Shown here piece by piece: positions 33,027-41,110 of a stretch of DNA of 64,000 nt. Both the position numbers and the translations under genes were made by a program. This DNA comes from DATJZH01 sp052146815 (lineage in GTDB: Bacteria; Actinomycetota; Actinomycetes; Streptosporangiales; Streptosporangiaceae), in contig JBKQMG010000122.1 in NCBI GenBank assembly GCA_052146815.1, positions 1 through 64,000 of the forward strand, in the 5' to 3' direction. A model generated the notes under the pieces. That model worked only from the letters and a program-made list of their open reading frames with translations. It ran no database searches and was not told where the DNA came from. Each line of letters starts with the position of its first letter. Position 1 is the first letter of the stretch.

Positions 33027-33272
33027 TTACAGCAGGCCGTCTACCTGGTGCACGTTGCCGCAGGGGACGTGCAGCGCCTCGTGATGCTTGCGGATCGCCT
33101 CCTCGTCCGGACCCTCCAGGAGGCAGTAGACCTTGCCGTCGGGGTTGTGGTAGAGCTCGACCTGCCGGACCCCGAATTCGTCGGTGGCGCCGTCCCGCGT
33201 GCCCTGGGCAATCTGGTCGATGGCTTCCTGCGGAAGCTTCAGGTCATCGTGATAATCCATGAACCTCGGCAT
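33027..33272 (-). CDS. DUF4242 small protein (SCO4226-type)
   Basis: An 81-residue protein from ATG 33272. It shows MPRFMDYHDDLKLPQEAIDQ and a GVRQVELYHNPDGKVYCLLEG core with EEAIRKHHEALHVP, typical of the DUF4242 family of small ferredoxin-fold proteins, one of which (SCO4226 of Streptomyces coelicolor) binds nickel. His residues in the core and in KHHEALHVP could be metal ligands. Complete length for the family. It stands alone, with its own terminator. Confidence 0.8.
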   Translation of the reverse strand: MPRFMDYHDDLKLPQEAIDQIAQGTRDGATDEFGVRQVELYHNPDGKVYCLLEGPDEEAIRKHHEALHVPCGNVHQVDGLL

Positions 33273-33463
33273 GGGGCTCCTCCCGGTCGGCCTACGCCGT
33301 CACTGTGCCTGACCCAGCAGGCGGTTGTCCATGCCTGTCCCAGGACCGGAGGCTGACTGATTCGCCGGTCGCCCGCCGCATGCTAATGGTTCGCCCGGGC
33401 AGCGGAACTGCCGGTAGGTTGCTTGCGCGCGCTGGTCGCGGCGCGCCCGGTCAGGAGGATGCG

Positions 33464-34543
33464 GTGGCGGGGAACAGCTCAGGCCCGGCAATTCTGGTGG
33501 AGGGCCTGGTCAAGTCGTTCGGCGAGGTGCACGCCCTGCGCGGCATTGACCTGTCGGTACCGCGCGGCACGGTCCTTGGCGTCCTCGGGCCCAACGGCGC
33601 GGGCAAGACCACCGCGGTGCGCATCCTGACGACCTTGCTGCAGCCCGACGGCGGGCGAGCGGTGGTCGAGGGCCACGACGTCGTGCATCAGGCGGCCGCT
33701 GTGCGCCGGTCGATCGGCCTGGCCGGGCAGTCGGCGGCGATCCAGGAGGAGCTCACCGGACGCGAGAACCTGGAGATCATCGGGCGGCTCTATCACCTGA
33801 GCTGGCCAGCCGCCCGCAGCCGCGCGGCCGAACTGCTCGAGCAGTTCGATCTGGTGGATGCCGCTGACCGGGCCGCCAAGAATTTCTCCGGCGGCATGCA
33901 GCGCCGCCTGGACCTGGCCGCCAGCCTGGTCGGGCACCCGAAGGTCCTGTTCCTGGACGAGCCCACCACCGGCCTGGACCCTCGGTCGAGGCTGGGCATG
34001 TGGGACATCATCCGGTCGCTGGTCGCCGACGGAACGACGCTGCTGCTGACCACTCAGTACCTCGACGAGGCCGACGAGCTCGCAAACGAGATCGTGGTCA
34101 TCGACCACGGCCTGGTCATTGCCGCCGGCACTGCCGAAGCGCTCAAGGGCCGGGTCGGCGGGGACGTGATCGAGTTCACGGTGCCCGACCGCAGCCGGGT
34201 CCAGGACGCGGTCGCGGCGATCACCTCGCTCGGCGAGAGCGCACCCAACGTCGACAGCCAGACCGGCGTGATCAGCGTCGGCGTCGGCGGACGGGGCTCG
34301 GAAGCACTGATCCAGGCGGTCCGCGACCTCGACGGCACCTGCATCGAGATCCGCGGTCTCGCGCTTCGCCGGCCATCGCTCGACGACGTGTTCCTCGCGC
34401 TCACCGGGCACGCCGCCGAAGAGGAAGAGACACCGGGCGGCCGGCGACGCGGCCGGCGCAAGACCGGCAAGGACAAGGACTCAGCTGCCCAGGACAAGGA
34501 CACGGCCGGCCGGGGCAACGACCCAGCGAAGGCGGCGTCATGA
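33464..34543 (+). CDS. ABC exporter ATP-binding subunit (DrrA-type)
   Basis: From GTG 33464, behind AGGAGG at 33453-33458, 359 residues. Walker A GPNGAGKTT, Q-loop region GLAGQSAAIQEEL, signature FSGGMQRRLDLAASL, Walker B VLFLDEPTTGLDPRSR and the switch His region TTQYLDEADEL place it in the DrrA/antibiotic-resistance-type subfamily. The C-terminal domain LRRPSLDDVFLALTG is also DrrA-like, and an unusual charged tail rich in K, D and E follows. Its stop overlaps the permease ATG (ATGA), so the two form one transporter that exports a drug or lipid across the membrane. Confidence 0.9.
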   Translation: MAGNSSGPAILVEGLVKSFGEVHALRGIDLSVPRGTVLGVLGPNGAGKTTAVRILTTLLQPDGGRAVVEGHDVVHQAAAVRRSIGLAGQSAAIQEELTGRENLEIIGRLYHLSWPAARSRAAELLEQFDLVDAADRAAKNFSGGMQRRLDLAASLVGHPKVLFLDEPTTGLDPRSRLGMWDIIRSLVADGTTLLLTTQYLDEADELANEIVVIDHGLVIAAGTAEALKGRVGGDVIEFTVPDRSRVQDAVAAITSLGESAPNVDSQTGVISVGVGGRGSEALIQAVRDLDGTCIEIRGLALRRPSLDDVFLALTGHAAEEEETPGGRRRGRRKTGKDKDSAAQDKDTAGRGNDPAKAAS

Positions 34544-35352
34544 CCGCGGTCACCACCGACACGGGTCCAGGCCTGCTCACCCAGGCCCGCTGGGCGGTCA
34601 GCGACACGCTGACGATCACCCGGCGCAACCTGCTGGTCTGGATGCGCGTGCCCGCTTACATCGTGTTCACCGTCATCCAGCCGGTGATCTTCGTGCTGTT
34701 GTTCCGTTTCGTGTTCGGCGGTGCGATCCCGGTGAACGTTCCGGGCGGCTACGTCAACTTCCTGATGCCGGGGATCATCGCCCAGACGGCGGCGTTCGCG
34801 ACGTTCGGCACCGCGATCGCCCTGGCCCAGGAACTGCAGAAGGGAGTGATCGACCGGCTGCGCTCGATGCCCATGGCACGCTCCGCCGTGCTGGCCGGCC
34901 GCCTGGTGGCCGACACCGGGCGGATGCTGGTGACCGTGCTGATCGTCGTCGGCGTGGGCTATGCGGTCAGCTTCCGCTTCTTGAACGGCGCCGCCGCTGC
35001 GGTGGGGATGATCGTGCTGGCCATCGTGTTCGGCATCGCGATCTGCTGCATCTCCGCGTTCACCGGACTGGCCATCGGCGACGAGGAGTCGGTGCAGGCG
35101 TTCGGCCTGATCTGGCTTTTCCCGCTGACGTTCCTCAGCTCCGCCTTCGTGCCGATCAACACGATGCCCGGCTGGCTGCAGGCGTTCGCCAACAACCAGC
35201 CCGTCACCTACGTGGTCGACACGATGCGCGGGCTGGCCCTCGGCAACGGGATGCCGATCCTGGCCCCCTTCTGGAAGAGCGCGATCTGGATCGTGGGGAT
35301 CTTCGTGGTCTTCGTGCCGCTGGCGATCCGCGCCTACCGCCGGGCCGGCTGA
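34540..35352 (+). CDS. ABC-2 type permease subunit (DrrB-type)
   Basis: A 270-residue protein from ATG 34540 that overlaps the ATPase stop. Six membrane segments are visible: YIVFTVIQPVIFVLLFRFVFG, GIIAQTAAFATFGTAIALA, MLVTVLIVVGVGYAVSF, MIVLAIVFGIAICCISAFTG, FGLIWLFPLTFLSSAFVP and AIWIVGIFVVFVPLAI. The sequence ELQKGVIDRLRSMPMARSAVLAGR (in parts) and the central SSAFVPINTMPGWLQAFA are hallmarks of ABC2-type DrrB permeases. Together with the upstream ATPase it would form a 2+2 exporter. The substrate is not predictable from the sequence. Confidence 0.9.
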   Translation: MTAVTTDTGPGLLTQARWAVSDTLTITRRNLLVWMRVPAYIVFTVIQPVIFVLLFRFVFGGAIPVNVPGGYVNFLMPGIIAQTAAFATFGTAIALAQELQKGVIDRLRSMPMARSAVLAGRLVADTGRMLVTVLIVVGVGYAVSFRFLNGAAAAVGMIVLAIVFGIAICCISAFTGLAIGDEESVQAFGLIWLFPLTFLSSAFVPINTMPGWLQAFANNQPVTYVVDTMRGLALGNGMPILAPFWKSAIWIVGIFVVFVPLAIRAYRRAG

Positions 35353-35386
35353 CGCCGCCGACGGAGGCGGGCAAGCGCGCGCTCGC

Positions 35387-35749
35387 TCAGGAATCCTGCT
35401 CTGCGGCGGACGGGGGATCCAGTTCTGCCCCGGGCACGGAATCGCGGGGCTGCAGGCGCGGCAGCCGGCCGACGACATCGGGTCCCATCTCCAGTCCGTC
35501 GGCCGCCGAGACGGCCGGGTGCACGTCGACGTCGAAGATGTCGTTCCACTCCAGGACGAATTCCAGCACGCTGTCGAAGCTGTCGGCGGCGAAGATGCTG
35601 ACCACCTGCACCGCGGAGGCCATGGGCCAGTACTCGGCGATCAGCCGCAGGTTCTCGGGATACTGCCATGCGGCCCGGCGGGTCAGGGCAGCGTCCCGGT
35701 CAGCGGCCGACGCGGCGGGACGGAAGCTCAGCAGCGCGACGTAATCCAC
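35387..35749 (-). CDS. DUF3303-like small protein
   Basis: A 120-residue protein from GTG 35749. The middle reads AEYWPMASAVQVVSIFAADS and FVLEWNDIFDVDVHPAVSA, which fits the ferredoxin-like DUF3303 pattern. Length is usual for that family, plus a proline-rich tail. No function is known. The assignment is by pattern only. It lies between the ABC permease, convergent, and the rhodanese gene on the same strand. Confidence 0.6.
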   Translation of the reverse strand: MDYVALLSFRPAASAADRDAALTRRAAWQYPENLRLIAEYWPMASAVQVVSIFAADSFDSVLEFVLEWNDIFDVDVHPAVSAADGLEMGPDVVGRLPRLQPRDSVPGAELDPPSAAEQDS

Positions 35750-35813
35750 GGTGATTCCTTTCCGGTATTCCTGGCATATCGGGCTTATCTTCTCAGCTCC
35801 TTCTCAGCTCGTA

Positions 35814-36665
35814 TCAGCCGGGATCGGGACCGGTCGCCACCGGCCGGGCGGGATCGGCCACCCAGCCCGACCACGATCCGACATACAGCGCGGCGGGGAC
35901 GCCCGCGAGCTCAAGCGCCAGCACCTCATGGGCGGCGGTGACGCCGGAGCCGCAGTACACCCCGACGGCCTGGCCGGCGCCGGTCACCCCGCGCGCGGCG
36001 AACCGCTCGCGCAGGGCGGCGGCGGGCAGGAAAGTCCCCGCGGCAGTGACGTTCCCCGCCGTCGGCAGGCTCAGCGCGCCCGGGATGTGACCGGCTGCCC
36101 GGTCCACCGCCTCGGACTCGCCGCGGTAGCGCTCGCCGGCCCGCGCGTCGAGCAGAACGCCGGAGCGCGCCAGCCGGCCGGCCCCGGCGTGGTCAAGCAG
36201 CGCCATATGTCCCGGCTCGGCGGTGAAATCTCCCGGCGCCGCCGCCGGGTCCGCCGTCGTGACCGGCAGGCCCGCGGCCGTCCACGCCCGGTAGCCGCCG
36301 TCGAGCACCTGCACCTGCGCGTGCCCGAAGTAGCGCAGGCTCCACCACAGCCGCGCCGCGATCGTCGCATCTCCGTCGTCGTAGATCACGACCAGGCCGC
36401 CGTCACGTACCCCCGCGCGCCGCATCGCCGCCTCGAAGTCCGCGGTCGCGGGCAGCGGATGGCGGCCGCTCGCGCCGGGCGGACCCGCCAGGTCGGTGTC
36501 CAGGTCCACGTAGACCGCTCCGGGCAGGTGACCAGCCCGGTAGCCGTCGATGCCCGGCGGTCCGCCGAGCCGCCACCGGGCATCCAGCAGCAGCGGCCTC
36601 GGGACGGCCTCCAGCAGGGCGGCCAGCGCCGCCACGTCGATCAACGGATCCGGGGCCGGGCTCAT
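35814..36665 (-). CDS. Two-domain sulfurtransferase (rhodanese/3-mercaptopyruvate type)
   Basis: A 283-residue protein from ATG 36665 with two rhodanese folds. The N-terminal one contains LLLDARWRLGG and HLPGAVYVDLDTDL; the C-terminal one contains VLLDARAGERYRGE and the active loop VYCGSGVTAAHEV, with the catalytic Cys in CGSGVTA. It transfers sulfane sulfur from thiosulfate or 3-mercaptopyruvate to cyanide or thiols. The loop CGSGVT is the mercaptopyruvate-sulfurtransferase form. Length is standard. The promoter region contains DnaA-box-like sites. Confidence 0.9.
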   Translation of the reverse strand: MSPAPDPLIDVAALAALLEAVPRPLLLDARWRLGGPPGIDGYRAGHLPGAVYVDLDTDLAGPPGASGRHPLPATADFEAAMRRAGVRDGGLVVIYDDGDATIAARLWWSLRYFGHAQVQVLDGGYRAWTAAGLPVTTADPAAAPGDFTAEPGHMALLDHAGAGRLARSGVLLDARAGERYRGESEAVDRAAGHIPGALSLPTAGNVTAAGTFLPAAALRERFAARGVTGAGQAVGVYCGSGVTAAHEVLALELAGVPAALYVGSWSGWVADPARPVATGPDPG

Positions 36666-36669
36666 CGTC

Positions 36670-36742
36670 TGTGGATAACCCTTCAGATGCTGTTGATAAA
36701 CAGGCTCGATGCGGTGCGGTTCCCGGTTACGGCTGTGGATAA
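36670..36742. promoter_or_regulatory. Cluster of three DnaA-box-like 9-mers
   Basis: TGTGGATAA at 36670-36678 and 36734-36742 and TGTTGATAA at 36691-36699; the first and third are exact complements of TTATCCACA, the second has one change. All are in the same orientation in a 95-bp gap between the rhodanese start and the phosphodiesterase stop. This is not oriC, because dnaA and related genes are absent, but could be a DnaA titration or regulation site. Confidence 0.5.
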
Positions 36743-36760
36743 TCCTGGATGCCGCGGCGA

Positions 36761-37966
36761 CTACCCGTGCCCGTACGTAAGCAGCGGCACCAGCTGATCA
36801 GCAGGCGTCAGCGACCCGTGCATGCCCGTCAGCGCGGACTCGCGCGGCTCGGCCTGCGTGGCCACGATGGCGAACGAGTCCGCCGGGGCCGCGACGACAT
36901 CGCCGATGCGGGCCGCCAGCGACTCCTTGACCGGGCCGAACCAGCCGTCAGCGATGGCCTCGTCCCGGCACACCACCCACGCCGTGTCACTCAGGGTCTC
37001 CCGCCATGCGGCGAGGACGTCGTCGGCCGCGCCGGGCGCCGCGTAGACGTGCCGCGCCCGCGGCTCGCCGCCGAGCAGCATGACCCCGGCCCGCAGCTGC
37101 GCAGCCGCGTCGACGTCGATCCGGTGCTCCGGCGCCACGTCCACCATGCCGTGATCGGCCGTCACATGCAGCACCGTGCCATCCGGCAGGGCGCCGGCCA
37201 GCTGCTCGGCGAGCTTGTCGACATGCCCGAGCTGATAGCGCCAGGCGTCTGAGGAGCAGCCGCAGGCGTGCCCGGTGGCGTCCAGGCCGCCGTAATACAC
37301 CATGGCCAGGGCCGGGACCGCCGAATGCAGCGCAGCGGCGGCGTGCGCGACCAGCGCTCCCATGGTGTCGGCCGGACGGTAGTCGGCGCCGCGCATGGCC
37401 GCCGCCGACAGCCCGCTCAACCGGAATGATCCGTGCGCGACCCGGAACGCGCCGATCCCGGCCGCCGTCGCCCGCTCGAAGATCGTGGATCCCGGCTGCC
37501 AGCGGAGCGGATCCACCCGGCGGTCCCAGCGCAGCGCGTTGAGCAGCCAGCCCTCGCCCGGTACCGCGACCTGATAGCCGAGCATGCCGTGCCGGCCCGG
37601 CGGCCGGCCGGTGCCCAGCGAGCCGAGGCTGGTCACTGTGGTCGCGGGGAATCCGGCCGTCAGCGGCCTTCCGGCGGTCGCCAGCTCCGACAGGAACGGG
37701 GCAGCGGCCGGATGCTCGCGCAGCAGATCCCAGCCGAGGCCGTCGATGACCAGCAGGCACACCCGCTCCGCCGCGGCCAGGTCCAGCACATTCGGCTCGC
37801 CCGGCGCGCCGAGCGAGGCCAGCACCGAGCACGACAGGTCGGCCAGTGACTGCTCCCCGTAGCGCGGCAGCGTCGGCCCGCGCTCGGGCCCGGCCAGCAC
37901 GGGCACCGCGCCGGCCCGCTTCCCCTGGCGTGCCCCCATGTCGTCCGACCCCCCGTCGGAAGTCAC
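36761..37966 (-). CDS. Alkaline-phosphatase-superfamily phosphodiesterase/nucleotide pyrophosphatase
   Basis: A 401-residue protein from GTG 37966, which overlaps the stop of the DUF5998 gene by 4 bp; ATG 37939 is an alternative. Metal-binding motifs of the type I phosphodiesterase fold are complete: LLVIDGLGWD, the nucleophile Thr in FPATTVTSLGSL, YYGGLDATGHACG (Asp, His) and VTADHGMVDV (Asp, His). It hydrolyses phosphodiester or pyrophosphate bonds of an unknown substrate in the cytosol. There is no signal peptide. Coupled to DUF5998, which may be a partner. Confidence 0.85.
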   Translation of the reverse strand: MTSDGGSDDMGARQGKRAGAVPVLAGPERGPTLPRYGEQSLADLSCSVLASLGAPGEPNVLDLAAAERVCLLVIDGLGWDLLREHPAAAPFLSELATAGRPLTAGFPATTVTSLGSLGTGRPPGRHGMLGYQVAVPGEGWLLNALRWDRRVDPLRWQPGSTIFERATAAGIGAFRVAHGSFRLSGLSAAAMRGADYRPADTMGALVAHAAAALHSAVPALAMVYYGGLDATGHACGCSSDAWRYQLGHVDKLAEQLAGALPDGTVLHVTADHGMVDVAPEHRIDVDAAAQLRAGVMLLGGEPRARHVYAAPGAADDVLAAWRETLSDTAWVVCRDEAIADGWFGPVKESLAARIGDVVAAPADSFAIVATQAEPRESALTGMHGSLTPADQLVPLLTYGHG

Positions 37967-38556
37967 GGCCGGGTGGTCGCCTCGGACAGGGCCTGGGCGA
38001 AGGCAAGCACCTGGCGGACCGCATCCTCGCCATCGGCCGCCTCGCTCACCCGCAGCGTCACGTCGTCGCCGGTGAGCGTGCCCGTATAGCCGTGATCGGC
38101 CTCGCAGTTCTCGTCCCCGCAATGCGCCGGCTCAAGCTCGAGATGCGACAGCACATTCCAGCCGATGGTGAGCACCACCTCACTGGGCTGCGTGGCGCCG
38201 GGAACGTAGGACGCGGGATCGTGGATGACCCGGGTCAGCGACACGGACGCGATGCGGGAGAAGCGGACTGCCTCGGTGCTGGTCTCCGCCTGCGGCCTGG
38301 CCTGGGGATCGGTCTCGTCCGCCGGGTACTCGTCGGTGTGCGAGTAGACCAGCCGTGTCGGCGTCAGCGCGAGCACCGTCATATGGCGCCGCACCTCCAT
38401 GCCCGGATCAAAATGCGCGTCATGGTGGACGACGTAGGAGACGACAGGATCGGAGCCGACTGCGGATGACACCGCGTCAGCAACCAGGCCGGGGTAATAG
38501 CCGCTGCGCTCAATCGCGGACAGCATCCCGCCGGCCGAGGCTCTGGTATCCCTCAT
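37963..38556 (-). CDS. DUF5998 protein
   Basis: A 197-residue protein from ATG 38556. Sequence landmarks include GYYPGLVADAVSSAVG, VSYVVHHDAHFD, RRHMTVLALTPTRLVYSHTDE and PAHCGDENCEADHGY, which I know from the actinobacterial DUF5998 family. The paired C-G-D-E-N-C could bind a metal. Function is unestablished. It is co-transcribed with the phosphodiesterase, their start and stop overlapping. Confidence 0.75.
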   Translation of the reverse strand: MRDTRASAGGMLSAIERSGYYPGLVADAVSSAVGSDPVVSYVVHHDAHFDPGMEVRRHMTVLALTPTRLVYSHTDEYPADETDPQARPQAETSTEAVRFSRIASVSLTRVIHDPASYVPGATQPSEVVLTIGWNVLSHLELEPAHCGDENCEADHGYTGTLTGDDVTLRVSEAADGEDAVRQVLAFAQALSEATTRP

Positions 38557-38966
38557 GCTCCCATCCTGCCCTGTCTCGCCGCCGCCGCTCACCTGGTGGG
38601 CGACACTTCCTGGAGAAGGCGCGCCGGCTCCGGCGCCGCCCCGGTACCGGTCACGTTGAGGCAAGGCCGCGCAGCGGCGCCGGAGCGCTGCCGCAGGCGG
38701 CCCCGGCCGGCGATTCCGGCTGGATTCGCGGTCTTAATGCGGGGCGAACGGGAGGAATCCTGCCACTGCGGCGGCAGGAAAACGCCGTGACGGACCTTGG
38801 CGGACCACCATGTGCGGCCATAAAGACCACGATAAGCCCGCAGCCGGTGCAGGCGAGCCCCGCCCGACCGACTGGCCCGTGGCCGGGCCGCCTCGGGACC
38901 AGCGGGACCCGCCGGGCGCCCCGGCCGGCCCGCTGCCGCCCCGGCAGAGCTGGCCGCGGCGGGCAA
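38557..38966. other. Intergenic region without recognisable gene
   Basis: About 410 bases between DUF5998 and the reductase gene, which both read leftward. Only arginine- and proline-rich frames are present. I see no hairpin or RNA gene of note. Confidence 0.5.
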
Positions 38967-39653
38967 TCAGGCCGGGCGCGGGCCGAGCAGATAGCGAAGC
39001 ACCGCCATGTCGCCCGCCTGGCCGACCTCAGCCAGCACCATCCGGGCGGCCGCACCGTGCGGGAACGGCCCTGGGCCGACAAGCCGCGGCGCGGCCGGGT
39101 CTCCCACGAAGAAAGGAGCGACCGCCAGCTGGAGCTCGTCGGCCAGCCCGGCGGCGAGGAACCAGGTGAGGATCTGGCTACCGCCCTCGACCATCAGGCG
39201 CGCCACGCCGCGTCCGGCCAGATCGGCCAGCAGCCCGCCGAGCGTCAGGCTGCCGGGCAGGGCGACCACCGTCGCCGCGTGCCCGAGCCGCTCTCGTGCC
39301 GTCGCCGCGATCGGCGCGGGCACATAGACAAGCTTGCTGGCGTGCCCGGCGGTGAAGAACCTGGCGGCCGGGTCGAGGGCGCCGGTCGCGGTCAGCGTGA
39401 CCTTGACCGGGCTGTCCGGCAGGCCCCTGGCCCGCCGCTGCGCGCGCCGCTGCGCTGATTTCACCAGCAGGTCGGGGTCGTCTCGGCGGATGGTGCCGAC
39501 TCCGACCAGGATCGCGTCAGCCCCGGCACGGACGGCGTCCACGCGATCGGCGTCGGCGGGGCCGGACAGCACGAGCCGGCTCGCCGAGGCGTCGTCGATG
39601 TAGCCATCGACCGACATCGCCGCGGAGAGCACTACATATGGCCGGTTAGTCAC
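38967..39653 (-). CDS. RibD C-terminal domain / dihydrofolate reductase-like protein
   Basis: A 228-residue protein from GTG 39653. The NADPH-binding DHFR-like fold of the RibD_C family is recognisable from VVLSAAMSVDGYIDD, ILVGVGTIRRDDPDLLVK, LMVEGGSQILTWFLAAGLADEL (quoted in pieces) and VAPFFVGD. Many such proteins reduce pyrimidine intermediates of riboflavin synthesis or unrelated substrates. No deaminase domain is fused and no other rib genes are near, so the substrate is open. Confidence 0.82.
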   Translation of the reverse strand: MTNRPYVVLSAAMSVDGYIDDASASRLVLSGPADADRVDAVRAGADAILVGVGTIRRDDPDLLVKSAQRRAQRRARGLPDSPVKVTLTATGALDPAARFFTAGHASKLVYVPAPIAATARERLGHAATVVALPGSLTLGGLLADLAGRGVARLMVEGGSQILTWFLAAGLADELQLAVAPFFVGDPAAPRLVGPGPFPHGAAARMVLAEVGQAGDMAVLRYLLGPRPA

Positions 39654-39685
39654 GGAGCCCCCAGGTCAGTCCCCGGCTTGACCGT

Positions 39686-39737
39686 ACCCTGCGGCCGACC
39701 GGCGGCCTCTGCACCCTGCGGCCGACCGGCGGCCTCT
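39686..39737. repeat. 27-bp tandem repeat upstream of cobS
   Basis: Two head-to-tail copies of a 27-bp unit (39686-39712, then 39713-39737 with the first 25 bases identical). It lies in the 97-bp gap between the divergent reductase and cobS genes, directly before the cobS -10-like element. Copy number variation could affect the promoter of either gene. Confidence 0.85.
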
Positions 39738-39742
39738 ACGCT
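39737..39742 (+). promoter_or_regulatory. Putative -10 element of cobS
   Basis: TACGCT 8 nt upstream of ATG 39751, at the very end of the 27-bp tandem repeat. Matches TAnnnT and is near the spacing of a leaderless start; no ribosome-binding site is seen before the ATG. Confidence 0.4.
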
Positions 39743-39750
39743 CTGTTGCC

Positions 39751-40500
39751 ATGCAGTGGGCTGGATTGCGGCTGGCGGTCACCCTGCTCACCGCGCTCCC
39801 GCTGCGGGGAGCGGGCCCGGCGCCGACGCGCCGCACGGCCAGGGCGGCCATGGCGTGGGCGCCGGTCATCGGGCTGCTGCTGGGCGCCGCGGCGGCGGGC
39901 GTTCTCGAGCTGCTCGTCCGCATCGGGCGGGCGGGCCCGCTGCTGGCGGCGGTGCTGGCCATCACGGCCCTCGCCGCGCTGACCAGGGGCCTGCATCTCG
40001 ACGGCCTGGCCGATCTGGCGGACGGCCTGGGCAGCAGGCGGCCGGCGGCCGGCGCGCTGGACATCATGAAGCACCCCGACATCGGCCCCTACGGCGTGGC
40101 CACCGTCACGCTGACTCTGCTGATCCAGGTGGCCGCGCTCGCGGCGGCGCAGTCAGTCGGGCGCGGCGTCGTGGCCGTCATCGTCGCCGCGGCCTGCGGC
40201 CGGCTGGCCATGACATGGGCCTGCCGACGCAGCGTCCCGGCCGCGCGCGGCTCCGGGCTCGGCGCACTGGTGGCCGGCACCCAGCATCCGGTGGTCCCCC
40301 TGGCGCTGACCGTCGCCCTGCTCGGGGCCGCGGCCGCGGCCGGCTGGATCTTCGCCGTGGCGGCCGCCGCCGGGATCGCGGCGGCTTACCTGGTCACCCG
40401 GCTGGCCGTCCGCCGCCTGGGCGGGATCACCGGCGACGTGCTCGGCGCGGTCACCGAGATCGCCACCGCCGCATCCCTGGTCGTCACCGCGCTGCGCTGA
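39751..40500 (+). CDS. cobS: Adenosylcobinamide-GDP ribazoletransferase (cobalamin synthase)
   Basis: A 249-residue membrane protein from ATG 39751 with several transmembrane helices. The characteristic motif GLHLDGLADLADGLGSRR (a D-G-L-x-D-x-x-D-G metal site) follows ALAALTRG, and DIMKHPDIGPYGVATV with GRLAMTWACRRSVPAARG complete the family pattern. It joins adenosylcobinamide-GDP and alpha-ribazole to make adenosylcobalamin at the membrane. Length is typical. Other cobalamin genes (cobU, cobT) are not adjacent, and I saw no cobalamin riboswitch upstream. Confidence 0.9.
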   Translation: MQWAGLRLAVTLLTALPLRGAGPAPTRRTARAAMAWAPVIGLLLGAAAAGVLELLVRIGRAGPLLAAVLAITALAALTRGLHLDGLADLADGLGSRRPAAGALDIMKHPDIGPYGVATVTLTLLIQVAALAAAQSVGRGVVAVIVAAACGRLAMTWACRRSVPAARGSGLGALVAGTQHPVVPLALTVALLGAAAAAGWIFAVAAAAGIAAAYLVTRLAVRRLGGITGDVLGAVTEIATAASLVVTALR

Positions 40501-40507
40501 GCGCCGG

Positions 40508-40933
40508 TCATGGCGCAGCGGATGTTAGGACCTCGCGAAGCAGCTGCGCATACCCGGCCGCCTCCTCGTCGCTGGCGTACTTCTGCCGGGGCCAGAAGAA
40601 GCCGCGCAGCCCGTCGCCCTTTGTCCGGGGAACGACATGCACGTGCAGGTGCGGGACGCTCTGGCTGACGATGTTGTTGGCGCCGACGAAACTGCCCTGT
40701 GCGCCCAGCGCCGCGGGCATCGCCGCGCTGACCTGCTGGACAGCGGCAAAGAACGGCCCGAGCAGGTCAGCGGGCAAGTCGGCCAGGGTCACGTAGTGCA
40801 CCCGAGGCACTACCAGCACGTGGCCCTTGAAGACCGGCCGGGCGTCCAGGAAGCCGACCGCGACGGAGTCGGTATACACCACGTGCGCGGGCACGCGTCC
40901 GGCGGCGATATCGCAGAAAAGGCAGTCGGCCAT
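40508..40933 (-). CDS. HIT-family hydrolase
   Basis: From ATG 40933, 141 residues. CLFCDIAAGRVPAHVVY and the histidine triad PHLHVHVVPR (H-x-H-x-H) define the HIT/HINT nucleotide-binding family, acting on AMP-lysine, adenosine phosphoramidates or dinucleotides. AFLDARPVFKGHVLVVPRVHY region (read here as VGFLDARPVFKGH) is typical. Convergent with cobS; the start follows a TACCGT element by 6 nt. Confidence 0.92.
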   Translation of the reverse strand: MADCLFCDIAAGRVPAHVVYTDSVAVGFLDARPVFKGHVLVVPRVHYVTLADLPADLLGPFFAAVQQVSAAMPAALGAQGSFVGANNIVSQSVPHLHVHVVPRTKGDGLRGFFWPRQKYASDEEAAGYAQLLREVLTSAAP

Positions 40934-40939
40934 CCCGGC

Positions 40940-40945
40940 ACGGTA
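40940..40945 (-). promoter_or_regulatory. Putative leaderless -10 element of the HIT gene
   Basis: TACCGT on the minus strand exactly 6 nt before ATG 40933, in the absence of a ribosome-binding site. Confidence 0.5.
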
Positions 40946-41097
40946 GCGTCCGGCGGCGGCAGCGGGGGGCGACGGCACATGCTGGCCGGCGGTACCTACT
41001 GGCCAAGCCGCGCGGACTGACCGGCCGGCTCCCGCGCTCATCCCTGCGGCGTAGCGGGGCCGGCCCGCAGATGGACGACAGGCCGGCGCCCCCCGCA

Positions 41098-41103
41098 TAA
41101 CCT
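41098..41103 (+). promoter_or_regulatory. Putative leaderless -10 element of the histidine kinase gene
   Basis: TAACCT 7 nt upstream of GTG 41111; it would start transcription at the start codon. No ribosome-binding site precedes the GTG. Confidence 0.5.
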
Positions 41104-41110
41104 GGGGCCT

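Noticed and set aside
34054..35478. A 474-codon frame antisense to the ABC exporter genes
   Set aside because: It is a mirror of DrrA/DrrB; composition is His/Asp/Arg-rich and not protein-like.
36670..36742. Replication origin
   Set aside because: DnaA-like boxes are present, but oriC in actinobacteria lies between dnaA and dnaN with many more boxes; no such genes are here.
39654..39750. Cobalamin riboswitch before cobS
   Set aside because: The gap is too short and filled by a tandem repeat; none of the conserved B12-box sequence is seen.
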